A stretch of DNA of 36,301 nucleotides from positions 1-36,301 of the forward strand of contig CALUSI010000018.1 of NCBI GenBank assembly GCA_944323395.1, in the 5' to 3' direction. The stretch is from Candidatus Gastranaerophilales bacterium (GTDB lineage: Bacteria > Cyanobacteriota > Vampirovibrionia > Gastranaerophilales > Gastranaerophilaceae). A program made the position numbers and the translations under genes. Shown in pieces: positions 26,106 through 34,141 of this stretch; position 1 is the first letter of the stretch; each line of letters begins with the position of its first letter. The notes under the pieces were generated by a model. The model was given only the letters and a program-made list of their open reading frames with translations, did no database searches and was not told where the DNA came from.

Positions 26106-26912
26106 TTACATATTTTGGATTTTATCACTCATACCTTCAATGTCGTCTTTTAACATTTTCTTAACAACATCATTTTGAGCATCTAACATTTTACAAACAG
26201 TTTCGATATTTTTAACCTTGTTTTGAAGAATAGTATCAGCATTACTTAAAATACTGCTTGTTACTTTTTGATATGCAGCTAGTGGAGCACTTGCTGTACC
26301 TTGTAATAAGTTACCTATTAAAGTTGTACCAAGACCAAATTCACCCAAATACGGAGACATTGCCTGTAAAATACCGCCAAACCCTGAAACTACACCAGCT
26401 GCAGGTAATAAGAAACTATCACCAAACCCAAAACCAGAGGCTAAACCACCGGTATAAGCAAGTGCATTTACCCCTGCAGAATTTGCAATTTCCGTTACGG
26501 AAGTTAAAGCTGAAGCACCACCTGTTAAGTAACCAACTTCACTGGAACTTCCAAAGCCTTGTACAACAGGACTTGCTCCGCCAGTGAATCCTGAGTATTG
26601 AGATAATGAACCAATGCCGAATGCTGAATTAGTACCTATTGTTGAATTTGATGGGGACCAATAGGATGTACCAGGAATATTTATTGCAGTTCCACCACCC
26701 ATTGTTGACATAAATGAACTAGGTGCAATCATACTTGCTATTTTCCATAGGAAACTTCCTGCCGTACCAAACCCGGCACCATCAGATGCACTTCCGCTGA
26801 CTGTTATATCTCTCAAAAGGTCATAAGTTTCAAATAACATTGCCTTTGCATCACCGCTTAAGGTTCCATATTTATTTGATATAACTAAATAACTATCGTT
26901 TTTATAACTCAT
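26106..26912 (-). CDS. Gly/Ser/Ala-rich protein, unknown, partner of the MGLAASQAR gene
   Basis: The 268-aa protein has a short folded start (YLVISNKYGTLSGDAKAMLF), then a long Gly-, Ser-, Ala- and Phe-rich low-complexity middle (about residues 40-190, with repeated GFG, GGAS and SGF). The C-terminus is a ~60-residue helical, partly heptad region (NADTILQNKVKNIETVCKML, then DDIEGMSDKIQNM). There is no signal peptide and only mild hydrophobicity. The composition suggests a structural or surface assembly protein, but no family was recognised. TGAGGA lies nine bases before the ATG. The gene starts 58 bp after the 26971 gene with no hairpin between, so both are probably made from the same sigma28-like promoter. 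Confidence 0.7.
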   Translation of the reverse strand: MSYKNDSYLVISNKYGTLSGDAKAMLFETYDLLRDITVSGSASDGAGFGTAGSFLWKIASMIAPSSFMSTMGGGTAINIPGTSYWSPSNSTIGTNSAFGIGSLSQYSGFTGGASPVVQGFGSSSEVGYLTGGASALTSVTEIANSAGVNALAYTGGLASGFGFGDSFLLPAAGVVSGFGGILQAMSPYLGEFGLGTTLIGNLLQGTASAPLAAYQKVTSSILSNADTILQNKVKNIETVCKMLDAQNDVVKKMLKDDIEGMSDKIQNM

Positions 26913-26970
26913 TTCTTACATTCCTCAATGTGTTTATTTATGTTTGCCTTTTTCTATAATGCCTTCAAAA

Positions 26971-27939
26971 TTAAGAGAATGTATTGAAGGTATTTTCTAT
27001 GTTTTTATCTAATACTGCTTTTACTGCTTCAAGTTCTGTTTGTAATTCGTTTTGTTCCGTATCAATTTGGTTTAATCTTAACTCAAGAACTTTATCTTCC
27101 TGTTGTAAAGATTCTGTTTGAGCATTTAAGTCTGCAACCATTTTGTCATATTCATCTTTGCTCATTGTATAATCTCTTAATGCAGCATCATAACCTTCAG
27201 AATCATATGTTCTTGTTGTATCTACATCTAATCCTGAAACAACACCCGGTATAGTAACAGAACTCATTCTGTTATTACCGTCGAATGTTATTTGAACATT
27301 GTCGAAAGTGGTTGTTTCTGTAACTGTTTTATTTGTTTTCATATATGAATATATTGAATTTTGCTCAGCTGCTGGATCATATCCTGTAACTTGAACATCT
27401 GGGATGTAATGTGTTTTTCCATCACTATCTTTATATGTGTATAAATTTTGCGTTCCTTCAGGAAGCGGTTGAATACCAGCTGTTGACTCTATTAAGCTCT
27501 TTATTTCAGTTGGATCGCTTGATAAACTTAGTGCATAGCTTGTTTCATCTTTTATATTAACTAAACTATAAGTTCCATCTTCAGCCTTAACAATTTTCCA
27601 TTGATTTGATAAATCACTTTGTTCTGCAATATTTTTATCATATGTACGTTCTACATCCATATAGTATGAACCATCATCGTTTTCATAATAATTTTTAACT
27701 ATATAATTACCATCTTGATTATTTGTTTTATCTGAAATACTAAAACTATAATTTGATTCATAAAACTCTGTTGTATCAGGTGCAACAGGTACCTTAAGAG
27801 ATAATAGTTTGCTATATAAAGCGTTAACTTCTTCAGCTAAGGCTGTACGTTGTTGGTTTACTTGTTGACCTTCATATTCTATATTTGATTTTCTTGCGGT
27901 TATACCTAGAAATCTTGCCTGTGAAGCTGCTAAGCCCAT
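26971..27939 (-). CDS. MGLAASQAR-type coiled-coil protein (putative appendage or surface protein)
   Basis: The 322-aa protein begins MGLAASQARFLGITARKSNI, an N-terminus that I associate with a family of unannotated proteins in this lineage. The first ~50 residues are a helix (VNQQRTALAEEVNALYSKLL), the middle (60-235) is beta-rich with DGSYYMDVERTYDK, DGTYSLVNI and a Thr-rich stretch, and the last ~75 residues are a strong coiled coil (LQQEDKVLELRLNQIDTEQN). Helices at both ends around a variable beta domain recall flagellin and hook-associated proteins, but there is no sequence match that I can name. There is no signal peptide, so export would need a non-Sec route. GGAG precedes the ATG, and a sigma28-like promoter lies 37 bp upstream. 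Confidence 0.75.
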   Translation of the reverse strand: MGLAASQARFLGITARKSNIEYEGQQVNQQRTALAEEVNALYSKLLSLKVPVAPDTTEFYESNYSFSISDKTNNQDGNYIVKNYYENDDGSYYMDVERTYDKNIAEQSDLSNQWKIVKAEDGTYSLVNIKDETSYALSLSSDPTEIKSLIESTAGIQPLPEGTQNLYTYKDSDGKTHYIPDVQVTGYDPAAEQNSIYSYMKTNKTVTETTTFDNVQITFDGNNRMSSVTIPGVVSGLDVDTTRTYDSEGYDAALRDYTMSKDEYDKMVADLNAQTESLQQEDKVLELRLNQIDTEQNELQTELEAVKAVLDKNIENTFNTFS

Positions 27940-27975
27940 CTTCTTTCTCCATTGTTATTTGTTGTCCTGTTTTGT

Positions 27976-28003
27976 ATATCGACAGACTTTGTTTTTAACT
28001 TTA
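27976..28003 (-). promoter_or_regulatory. sigma28 (FliA/SigD)-like promoter
   Basis: On the minus strand the site reads CTAAAGTTA, a 12-base spacer, then GTCGATAT. Against the SigD consensus TAAA-N15-GCCGATAT it has the full -35 core, seven of eight -10 positions and a spacer one base longer. It lies 37 bp before the MGLAASQAR gene and matches the site at 10445-10471 in sequence and position. Confidence 0.65.
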
Positions 28004-28105
28004 GTTTCGAAAAAAACATGTAAAGTTATATTAAGAGTCGATAATGGATTAGAAAATAATAATGTTAGAGTTTGTCTTATATGCAGTTATTCTTACCTTG
28101 CTTTT

Positions 28106-28133
28106 TATTTAATGTTAAATTATTAAAAGTCAA
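28106..28133 (-). promoter_or_regulatory. possible sigma70 promoter upstream of the MGLAASQAR gene
   Basis: TTGACT and TAAATA on the minus strand are separated by 16 bases. This would give a leader of about 160 bases for the 26971-27939 gene and would lie upstream of the sigma28-like site. The match is moderate in such AT-rich DNA. The gap 27940-28192 holds no gene. Confidence 0.3.
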
Positions 28134-28136
28134 CAA

Positions 28137-28172
28137 AAATAAAAGAACCTGTTTTGCCAGATTCTTTTATTT
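28137..28172 (-). terminator. terminator for the 30062-28193 gene pair
   Basis: An 11-bp stem (28137-28147 with 28162-28172), extended by an inner CTG/CAG, is followed on the minus strand by a T tract. It lies 20 bp after the stop of the 28193-29083 gene. Confidence 0.7.
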
Positions 28173-28192
28173 AATATGTTTGTATTCTTAGT

Positions 28193-29083
28193 TTACGCTT
28201 TTTTCGTTTCGCTATTTTTCTTGTTAGAGAAAAACTTAGAACTTAATTTATTTGCAATAGGAGTTACAACAACAGGTCCTAAGTATCTGTAAATAATACC
28301 GAAGATTACAAGAGTTTTAATTTTATTTATACCAGGAATTACTTTATCAGCTTCAACTTTGCCTGCTAATTTATCATAAACGTCATCAATTAAACCTGTT
28401 GCCGCTTTTTTCGCACCTTCCATATTACCTTTGTTTGCCTTAATAGCATTAGATACACTTTCTTGAACTTCTTTTAGTTTATCTGCAGAAATTTGGAATG
28501 CTTTTGTTTTATCACCTTTTGCAACAATTCCGCTTAGTTGTTCACCTATTTTCTTTGTAACTGCACCAATACCATCATCAGTTGCTTCTTTGGCTGCATT
28601 AAAGATATCATCCATAATCCCTGTTTTTTGAGCCAGATTTTTTGCTGATTCTTTTGCTTTATTAATGTAAAAGTCTTGGTTTTTTGTGAAGTAACTATTC
28701 GAAAGATTATCAACTACTTTTGTTACTTTATCATCAAGTAAATAAGCTCCTGCTGTAGATACTCCTAAAGTCAACGCATCATTTATAAGCATTTGTGGTT
28801 TTTGTTCTTTTTTTATTTTTTTGTTTCTTAAGGTATTTATCATGTAAAAGCCTGATAAGAAACAACTTTCAGCAACCATTAAATGTGTAAAGGAGTTTGT
28901 TTTGCTAAATTTTGAAATAAATTTTTGAAAACCGCCTTTTGAAGCAACTTTCTCATAAAAGTTAGAAAGAGGTTCTGTTATAGTAGCTGGTACGCCTTTA
29001 AATGATTGCGCTTTCGGGTTGTTGTAGTAATTATTATTACTTTGTTTGAATTGATATGTATTGTTAATACTATTTATTCTCAT
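28193..29083 (-). CDS. membrane protein with N-terminal tag, related to its upstream neighbour
   Basis: The 296-aa protein begins MRINSINNTYQFKQSNNNYY and has the tag AQSFKGVPA at residues 25-33. A hydrophobic stretch (SFTHLMVAESCFLSGFYMI, about 64-82) and a second one (DALTLGVSTAGAYLL, about 104-118) are followed by a long charged helical region (about 130-250) with repeated ISADKLKEVQESV-type heptads. A final membrane segment (LVIFGIIYRYLGPVVVTPIA, about 258-278) and a Lys-rich tail end it. The layout matches that of the gene at 29070-30062, so the two look like paralogues. The start overlaps the upstream stop by 14 bases, a sign of coupled translation. No family was recognised. Confidence 0.75.
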   Translation of the reverse strand: MRINSINNTYQFKQSNNNYYNNPKAQSFKGVPATITEPLSNFYEKVASKGGFQKFISKFSKTNSFTHLMVAESCFLSGFYMINTLRNKKIKKEQKPQMLINDALTLGVSTAGAYLLDDKVTKVVDNLSNSYFTKNQDFYINKAKESAKNLAQKTGIMDDIFNAAKEATDDGIGAVTKKIGEQLSGIVAKGDKTKAFQISADKLKEVQESVSNAIKANKGNMEGAKKAATGLIDDVYDKLAGKVEADKVIPGINKIKTLVIFGIIYRYLGPVVVTPIANKLSSKFFSNKKNSETKKA

Positions 29084-30062
29084 AATTGGCTACCCCCGAA
29101 AAAGCTTGAAAAATCTTTTTATCGTCACTTGTTTTGAATACATGGTAGCTTAGATAATCGTATGGCGTTATCTTTTCTTTTTCTTCAGGTTTTTTGCTAC
29201 TTGTTTTTTTCAATCCAAGTGCTGCAAGTATGGTTGGAACCAATGCTACGGTTATTGTTGCTCTTATTGGCATAAATATTGGTTGGAACAACTTATCAAT
29301 AACATTTTTTCCTGTTCTTGCAAAGTTGTCTATTGTTTTTTGTTCGCTAATGGCATTTCTTACTGATTCCGATATTTCTGGTGCAATATTATCTATTTTT
29401 TCTTTGAACATTTTTTCAGCACCTTTACCTGCTTTTTTAAATATTCCAAGATTTATAGATCCTTTTTCTGCCATTGGTGCAGTTAAACCTTTTATTTGTT
29501 CAACAAGTTCAGAATGTTTTCCTTCACTTGTGAATTTTTCTGCAAGTTTTGTTAAACTTTCTGCTCCTTGTTTTACTACATCCATTGATTTCTTTTTCAT
29601 TTCTTCAGGCATGTTAAAGGCACCCCGTTTTTGTGCTGCTTTAGCTGCTGCGGCAATTGGTATGCCGACTAAGACCGAAGTGGCGAGACCTACAAGTCCT
29701 GTTGAAACGGATTTTGCTGCCTGATAAGAACATTTTTCTTTATCTTCTTCAGTTTTGGCTGTTGCCATAATAGTCAATGGTCTCAATCCGCAAGTAATAA
29801 GAATTGCAAATAATGCTTCTGCTACTAGTGGATTATCTGATGCGAAATTTGCTGCTTTATGAAGAAGCGGTACACCCCCCTTAAAACTCACACGACCATC
29901 AGAATTACTCTCGATGGTCGCGTTTATTTTGTCATTATAATTTTGTTTTAAGTTATGTCGCTCTTTTGCACACTCTTTTCCTTGGCTCAGCAAGCGCTCG
30001 GTTGCCCTGCCTTTCAGATATCCCGTATTTGTTGTAATAGAATTGATTTTCATATTATCCAT
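29070..30062 (-). CDS. membrane protein with N-terminal tag, paralogue of the 28193 gene
   Basis: The 330-aa protein begins MDNMKINSITTNTGYLKG and has a second tag motif, GRVSFKGGVPL, near residues 56-66. Hydrophobic segments follow at about 80-98 (LVAEALFAILITCGLRPLTI) and 118-138 (GLVGLATSVLVGIPIAAAAK). A long charged helical domain then runs to about 260, and a last hydrophobic segment (ATITVALVPTILAALGL) precedes a Lys/Ser-rich tail that ends in a soluble ~30-residue piece. The ATG at 30062 has GAGAG five bases upstream; the internal ATG (MKINSI) fits the family start better but lacks spacing. The order of parts equals the downstream gene. The function is unknown. Confidence 0.75.
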   Translation of the reverse strand: MDNMKINSITTNTGYLKGRATERLLSQGKECAKERHNLKQNYNDKINATIESNSDGRVSFKGGVPLLHKAANFASDNPLVAEALFAILITCGLRPLTIMATAKTEEDKEKCSYQAAKSVSTGLVGLATSVLVGIPIAAAAKAAQKRGAFNMPEEMKKKSMDVVKQGAESLTKLAEKFTSEGKHSELVEQIKGLTAPMAEKGSINLGIFKKAGKGAEKMFKEKIDNIAPEISESVRNAISEQKTIDNFARTGKNVIDKLFQPIFMPIRATITVALVPTILAALGLKKTSSKKPEEKEKITPYDYLSYHVFKTSDDKKIFQAFSGVANYENK

Positions 30063-30227
30063 CCATACTCTCGTACATCTGTTCTAAATCGCAAAATAAT
30101 AAAATTTGCTATCTAGTGGTTTTGATTATAACAAAAAATAACATGTTTTTTTTTCTAGTATATTTGTAATTTTCAATTTTCCCTATGGGAGTAAGTCTGG
30201 CTTTATAAAAATTCGTTTTTACAAAAC

Positions 30228-31544
30228 TTAATGAATGTAATTTTGTTTACATCCGATATTTATATATTTAAGTCCGTAAGCGTTTAGTTTTGTTTTATTA
30301 TATTGATTTCTTCCATCAAAAATTATTTTATCATTTAGCTTATCTTTTAATCTTTCTAAATCAGGCTCCCTAAATTCATTCCATTCTGTTAATAAAATTA
30401 GAGAATCAGCATTTTCAATTGCATTATAGGCAGACTGTGCATATTCTATTTTATTTTCAAATATTAGTTTTGCATTTTCCATTGCTTGGGGATCATATGC
30501 TTTAATTTTTGCCCCTTTCTTTAGTAATGCATTTATTATATCAATGGATGGAGCTTCTCTCATATCATTTGTTTTTGGTTTAAAAGATAATCCCCATATT
30601 GCAAAAGTTTTATTATTTATATTTCCATTATAGTAATTTAAAATTTTATCTACGAACAATTTCTTTTGTTTAGTATTAATTTCTTTTACAGCTTCAAGCA
30701 TATTAAATCCTGTACTATTTTCTTTTGCAACAGAAATTAATGCACTTACATCTTTAGGAAAACAGCTTCCACCAAATCCGATACCAGGAAATAAAAATTT
30801 ATCACCAATTCTGTTATCAGTTGATATTCCTATTCTAACTTTTTCGATATCAGCTCCAACCTTTTCACATATATTTGCCATTTCATTTATAAATGAAATT
30901 TTTGTTGCGAGGAATGCATTTGCTACATACTTTGTCATTTCTGCGGATTTTACATCCATGAAAATTATTCTGTTTGATGTTTTAAAATATGGAGAATATA
31001 TATCACTCATTATTTTTGATGCTTTTTCTGAGTCTGAACCTATGATGACTCTGTCTGGGGAAAGAAAATCATCAACGGCGGCTCCTTGTTTTAAAAATTC
31101 AGGGTTAGATACTACATCAAAGGGAACGTTAGTTATTTCTTTAATAATATTACTTAATTTTTCTGCTGTTCCGACCGGTACTGTGGACTTATTTACTATG
31201 ACTTTATATTCATTTATATTATGTGCGATTTCTTTTGTAACATTTATAACCGCATCTAGGTTACAAGAACCATCTGTATCTTGGGGTGTTGCAACAGCAA
31301 TGAAACAAACACGGGAGTCTCTAACTGCATTCCCTAGGTCAGTAGAGAAAGATAATCGTTTTTCTTTGACATTATTTTTTATTAATTCTTCTAAACCCGG
31401 TTCATATATTGGTATAATTCCTTTTTGTAATTTCAAAATTTTATCTTTATTGTTATCAATGCAAATAACAGTATTACCCATATCTGCAAGACAAGTTCCT
31501 GCAACTAAACCTACATAACCTGTTCCAATAACACATAATTTCAT
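30228..31544 (-). CDS. ugd: UDP-glucose 6-dehydrogenase
   Basis: The 438-aa enzyme makes UDP-glucuronate in two NAD-dependent oxidations. The Rossmann motif GTGYVGL is at residues 7-13, followed by the family blocks PIYEPGLEEL, VATPQDTDGS, STVPVGTA and NPEFLKQGAAVDDFLSPDRV. The catalytic Cys261 sits in GFGGSCFPKD. The C-terminal UDP-binding domain with WGLSFKPKTNDMREAPS is complete. UDP-glucuronate feeds capsule, exopolysaccharide or LPS core synthesis, but no glycosyltransferase adjoins the gene. A GGGAG lies before the ATG. It is a single-gene unit between convergent and divergent neighbours. Confidence 0.96.
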   Translation of the reverse strand: MKLCVIGTGYVGLVAGTCLADMGNTVICIDNNKDKILKLQKGIIPIYEPGLEELIKNNVKEKRLSFSTDLGNAVRDSRVCFIAVATPQDTDGSCNLDAVINVTKEIAHNINEYKVIVNKSTVPVGTAEKLSNIIKEITNVPFDVVSNPEFLKQGAAVDDFLSPDRVIIGSDSEKASKIMSDIYSPYFKTSNRIIFMDVKSAEMTKYVANAFLATKISFINEMANICEKVGADIEKVRIGISTDNRIGDKFLFPGIGFGGSCFPKDVSALISVAKENSTGFNMLEAVKEINTKQKKLFVDKILNYYNGNINNKTFAIWGLSFKPKTNDMREAPSIDIINALLKKGAKIKAYDPQAMENAKLIFENKIEYAQSAYNAIENADSLILLTEWNEFREPDLERLKDKLNDKIIFDGRNQYNKTKLNAYGLKYINIGCKQNYIH

Positions 31545-31715
31545 AATAAATCTCCCAAACGCAATTTTAACACAAAATTTTTAACTTTGATTTCTATAGT
31601 TATAAAATTATCTTTTCGTATTAGTGATAAACTTGCATTATAATATAATCCTTAATGAAAATTAATATTTTAAATGGGATAAAACAAAAAAAACTTTTAT
31701 AAGTATTATCAAGAT

Positions 31716-33377
31716 ATGAAAATTACATTGGTAAATAATAATTATAAACATAATGTTAGCTTTAGAGGTGCTACATTAAATATAAATGCATTTTCAGATA
31801 CTCATGGCGAGTTATCTTTAGCTAATCAAGCTTTAGAAGAGATGAGGAGTCGAAAAAACGATATATTCCTGAAAACGAATGAAAAAGGGACAGCAAATGT
31901 TATTTCTGTTTGTGGTGACTGGTTTATGGATGGTTCAAGGAAAGGCTATTTGACGAATCCAAGTAAAGAAGTTGCTAGATTTCAGTTGGATGTTTTAAAC
32001 GAATTTATCAGACAAATTAAAGGTATTGCATCAAATACAATGACTTTATTTACGCCTGGAAATCATGAATTTGACGGTGGGGTTAAACTTTTAGATGATG
32101 TTTTCGCAAATTTAGATGCTGAAGTTTTATTTTCAAATTTAGATATATCTTCTTCAGACGGTTTTCAGAAAAGTATAAGTGGTAATAAAATTATTAATGA
32201 AAAAATAGTTACGGTAGAAGATGATAAAAATCAGGAATTAGAACATAAATTTTTATTTTTAGGCATAAGTCCTGTTAATATGCCAGCTTATCAAAAAAAA
32301 TTAGATGGTGTAAGTTTAATTGATGCTATTCCCAAACCTCAAAGATATGTTTCAAAAGAAGATTATAAAAAAACATTAGACTATTGTAAGGGACAGATTT
32401 CAGAATTTAAAAAACAAAATCCCAATGGACATGTTATATTAATGTGCCATACCGGTGTTAACTTTGCTGATACATTAGCTCGAGAATCAGAGGTTGATTT
32501 GGTTTTTGACGGTCACGAACACAAGGATCCTATTAGAGTAGTTAATGGTACTCCTATTGTTCCTTTGTCGCAAAATTTCAAAAAGATAGTGAATGCCAAG
32601 ATGAAAGTTGATGATGATGGAAATTTAGCTGATATCGGATTAAAATCTTTTTCACCTCTAGAAAATAAAACAAAAGGACCTTTATTAAAATTATATAGAA
32701 AATTGTTTGTAAAAGATACGAAAAATAAATATTCTATAAGAACAGATAATGTAAATATTCAACAGTTAGGCTTAAAGGATATTAGAGAAGGAAATAGTTT
32801 CCTTGCTAATTTTATTACAGATATAATACTTGATGAGTTAAGAAAAAAAGATAATTCAATTGATTTTTTTGCATTAAACTCATCTTCAATTAGACATCCT
32901 TTAAATGTTTCAAAGAAACCTAAAAATTCTTTTCTTGATATTATGAATGTTTTATCTGGCATCAAAGAAGAAGAATCAAGGATAATGACTACCGAGTTAA
33001 CAGGGAATGATATTTTATATATGATTCTTGATAATTTTTTGTTTAATAAAGATATGCCACAGCAGAACTCTTTAATTCATTATTCGGGGCTTATTATTGA
33101 TAGAACTTCTATGTTAGAAAAATATGAACAGAACTCAGATATTAATGATTTGGCAAAATATGTAATTATTTCTGAAACAGGTAAACCTATAGACCCTGAG
33201 CAACATTATAAAATAGCAAATGTCGAAAAATATTTTAATAAGTCACAAAACTCAAGAATAAAGGAATTCAAGGATTATTCAGAATATACCGGATATACAT
33301 TGCAAGAATTATTTAAGAAGCATTTTCAAGAGTCGGATGGCAAATTATATGCTAAATGCGATGTTAGAATAAGATAA
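31716..33377 (+). CDS. 5'-nucleotidase/UshA-type metallophosphatase with N-terminal FRG tag
   Basis: The 553-aa protein has a full two-metal site: D28-x-H30 (SDTHG), G67-D68 (CGDWF), N116-H117-E118 (GNHEFD), His245 (MCHTG), and H267-x-H269 (GHEH). A C-terminal 5'-nucleotidase domain from about residue 330 has ALNSSSIRHPL and ELTGNDILYMIL. The family cleaves nucleotides or related phosphoesters and is normally exported by Sec. This protein has no signal peptide; instead it begins MKITLVNNNYKHNVSFRGAT, the tag seen in four other proteins here. A TATAAT-like box with TG extension lies at 31635-31644. No strong SD precedes the ATG. It could act in the cytoplasm or be exported by another route. 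Confidence 0.88.
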   Translation: MKITLVNNNYKHNVSFRGATLNINAFSDTHGELSLANQALEEMRSRKNDIFLKTNEKGTANVISVCGDWFMDGSRKGYLTNPSKEVARFQLDVLNEFIRQIKGIASNTMTLFTPGNHEFDGGVKLLDDVFANLDAEVLFSNLDISSSDGFQKSISGNKIINEKIVTVEDDKNQELEHKFLFLGISPVNMPAYQKKLDGVSLIDAIPKPQRYVSKEDYKKTLDYCKGQISEFKKQNPNGHVILMCHTGVNFADTLARESEVDLVFDGHEHKDPIRVVNGTPIVPLSQNFKKIVNAKMKVDDDGNLADIGLKSFSPLENKTKGPLLKLYRKLFVKDTKNKYSIRTDNVNIQQLGLKDIREGNSFLANFITDIILDELRKKDNSIDFFALNSSSIRHPLNVSKKPKNSFLDIMNVLSGIKEEESRIMTTELTGNDILYMILDNFLFNKDMPQQNSLIHYSGLIIDRTSMLEKYEQNSDINDLAKYVIISETGKPIDPEQHYKIANVEKYFNKSQNSRIKEFKDYSEYTGYTLQELFKKHFQESDGKLYAKCDVRIR

Positions 33378-33442
33378 TCTTTATTGAAAAAATCTTTCAA
33401 GGGTGTTAGACTAAATAAAGAGATTGTTTTATACAATTTTAG

Positions 33443-33460
33443 TTTCGGGACGTAGCGCAG
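33443..33460 (+). repeat. partial copy of the tRNA-Pro 5' end
   Basis: Eighteen bases (TTTCGGGACGTAGCGCAG) are identical to 33651-33668, which is the 5' flank, acceptor arm and first half of the D arm of the intact tRNA-Pro. The copies are 208 bp apart. This is a duplicated piece and not a functional tRNA. Confidence 0.85.
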
Positions 33461-33461
33461 A

Positions 33462-33632
33462 CTGACTCTGCCGAGCGAATTTTGCGAAAGGGTATAACCC
33501 AAGTATGTGAGAACCGAAGTGACGACAGCGAGAGCGGAAGGAACGACAGGTTCGAGAGATAGCAAAATTCAAGAAGAAAAATGATTAAATATCATTTTTG
33601 CGAGAGGTAGCACGTAGTGCGCTCAGGCCCTA
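33462..33632 (+). other. GC-richer structured non-coding stretch before tRNA-Pro
   Basis: This stretch is much richer in G and C than its flanks and has no convincing gene. GAATTTTGC near 33477-33485 can pair with GCAAAATTC at 33562-33570, enclosing inner pairs such as GAACC/GGTTC and repeated ACGACAG and CGAGAG words. A perfect 9-bp hairpin (33577-33585 with 33591-33599) with a T tract on the plus strand follows. GCACGTAGTGC occurs at 33610-33620. The whole lies between the partial and full tRNA copies. It could be a small structured RNA, a remnant of a mobile element, or a dispersed repeat; on sequence alone this cannot be settled. Confidence 0.5.
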
Positions 33633-33653
33633 AAATAAAAAAAGTAAATATTT

Positions 33654-33710
<57 letters not shown>

Positions 33711-33727
<17 letters not shown>

Positions 33728-34046
33728 AATTTTTTATTGGCTCGCAAGTTCTTCCGTAACGTGATTTTCTAATTAAGAAAATAAAAGAAAATCATCTTAC
33801 GGAACCCGTCAAACTACGGCTCAAGGATTCGCCTTGTTTGTCGTGAAATCTTGTCGTTCCGAAATTTTTTATTGGCTCGCAAGTTCTTCCGTAACGTGAT
33901 TTTCTAATTAAGAAAATAAAAGAAAATCATCTTACGGAACCCGTCAAACTACGGCTCAAGGATTCGCCTTGTTTGTCGTGAAATCTTGTCGTTCCGAAAT
34001 TTTTTATTGGCTCGCAAGTTCTTCCGTAACGTGATTTTCTAATTAA
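33711..34046 (+). repeat. 135-bp tandem repeat (2.5 copies) starting at the tRNA-Pro 3' end
   Basis: Units begin at 33711, 33846 and 33981, exactly 135 bp apart; the third stops after about 66 bp. Each starts with the 17-bp tRNA 3' end (AAATCTTGTCGTTCCGA), of which the first belongs to the intact tRNA. Each full unit also holds a 10-bp copy of the tRNA T arm (TCGCAAGTTC) and a long hairpin (33752-33770 with 33785-33803, 17 of 19 pairs). The copies look identical by eye, so the array is recent. The tRNA-end core recalls attachment sites of integrative elements, but no integrase gene lies in the window. Confidence 0.9.
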
Positions 34047-34048
34047 AT

Positions 34049-34080
34049 AAAAAATCTAATTAGCCTTTTATAGATTTTTT
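34049..34080. terminator. hairpin after the repeats, possible end of the rloAB transcript
   Basis: A 10-bp A/T-rich stem (34049-34058 with 34071-34080) with T tracts on both strands lies about 110 bp past the rloB stop. Between the two is 34081-34187, a gene-free stretch with the inverted repeat noted at 34142. Confidence 0.4.
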
Positions 34081-34141
34081 CTGTTGGGTTATGGGAAACC
34101 AGACATTTTTCACAAAATCAAAGATTTTGGAAAAAGCAGTC

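Noticed and set aside
28026-28046. Third sigma28-like site (TAAAGTTA and GTCGATAA) on the plus strand
   Set aside because: The spacer is about 7-8 bases instead of 11-12, and no plus-strand gene follows.
29893-29920. 8-bp inverted repeat CGACCATC/GATGGTCG
   Set aside because: It lies inside the coding region of the 29070-30062 gene, has no T tract and codes for part of the stretch before the tag.
33326-33565. 79-codon minus-strand frame over the end of the metallophosphatase and the GC-rich block
   Set aside because: It spans a gene end and a non-coding repeat block, has no SD and shows no recognisable protein pattern.
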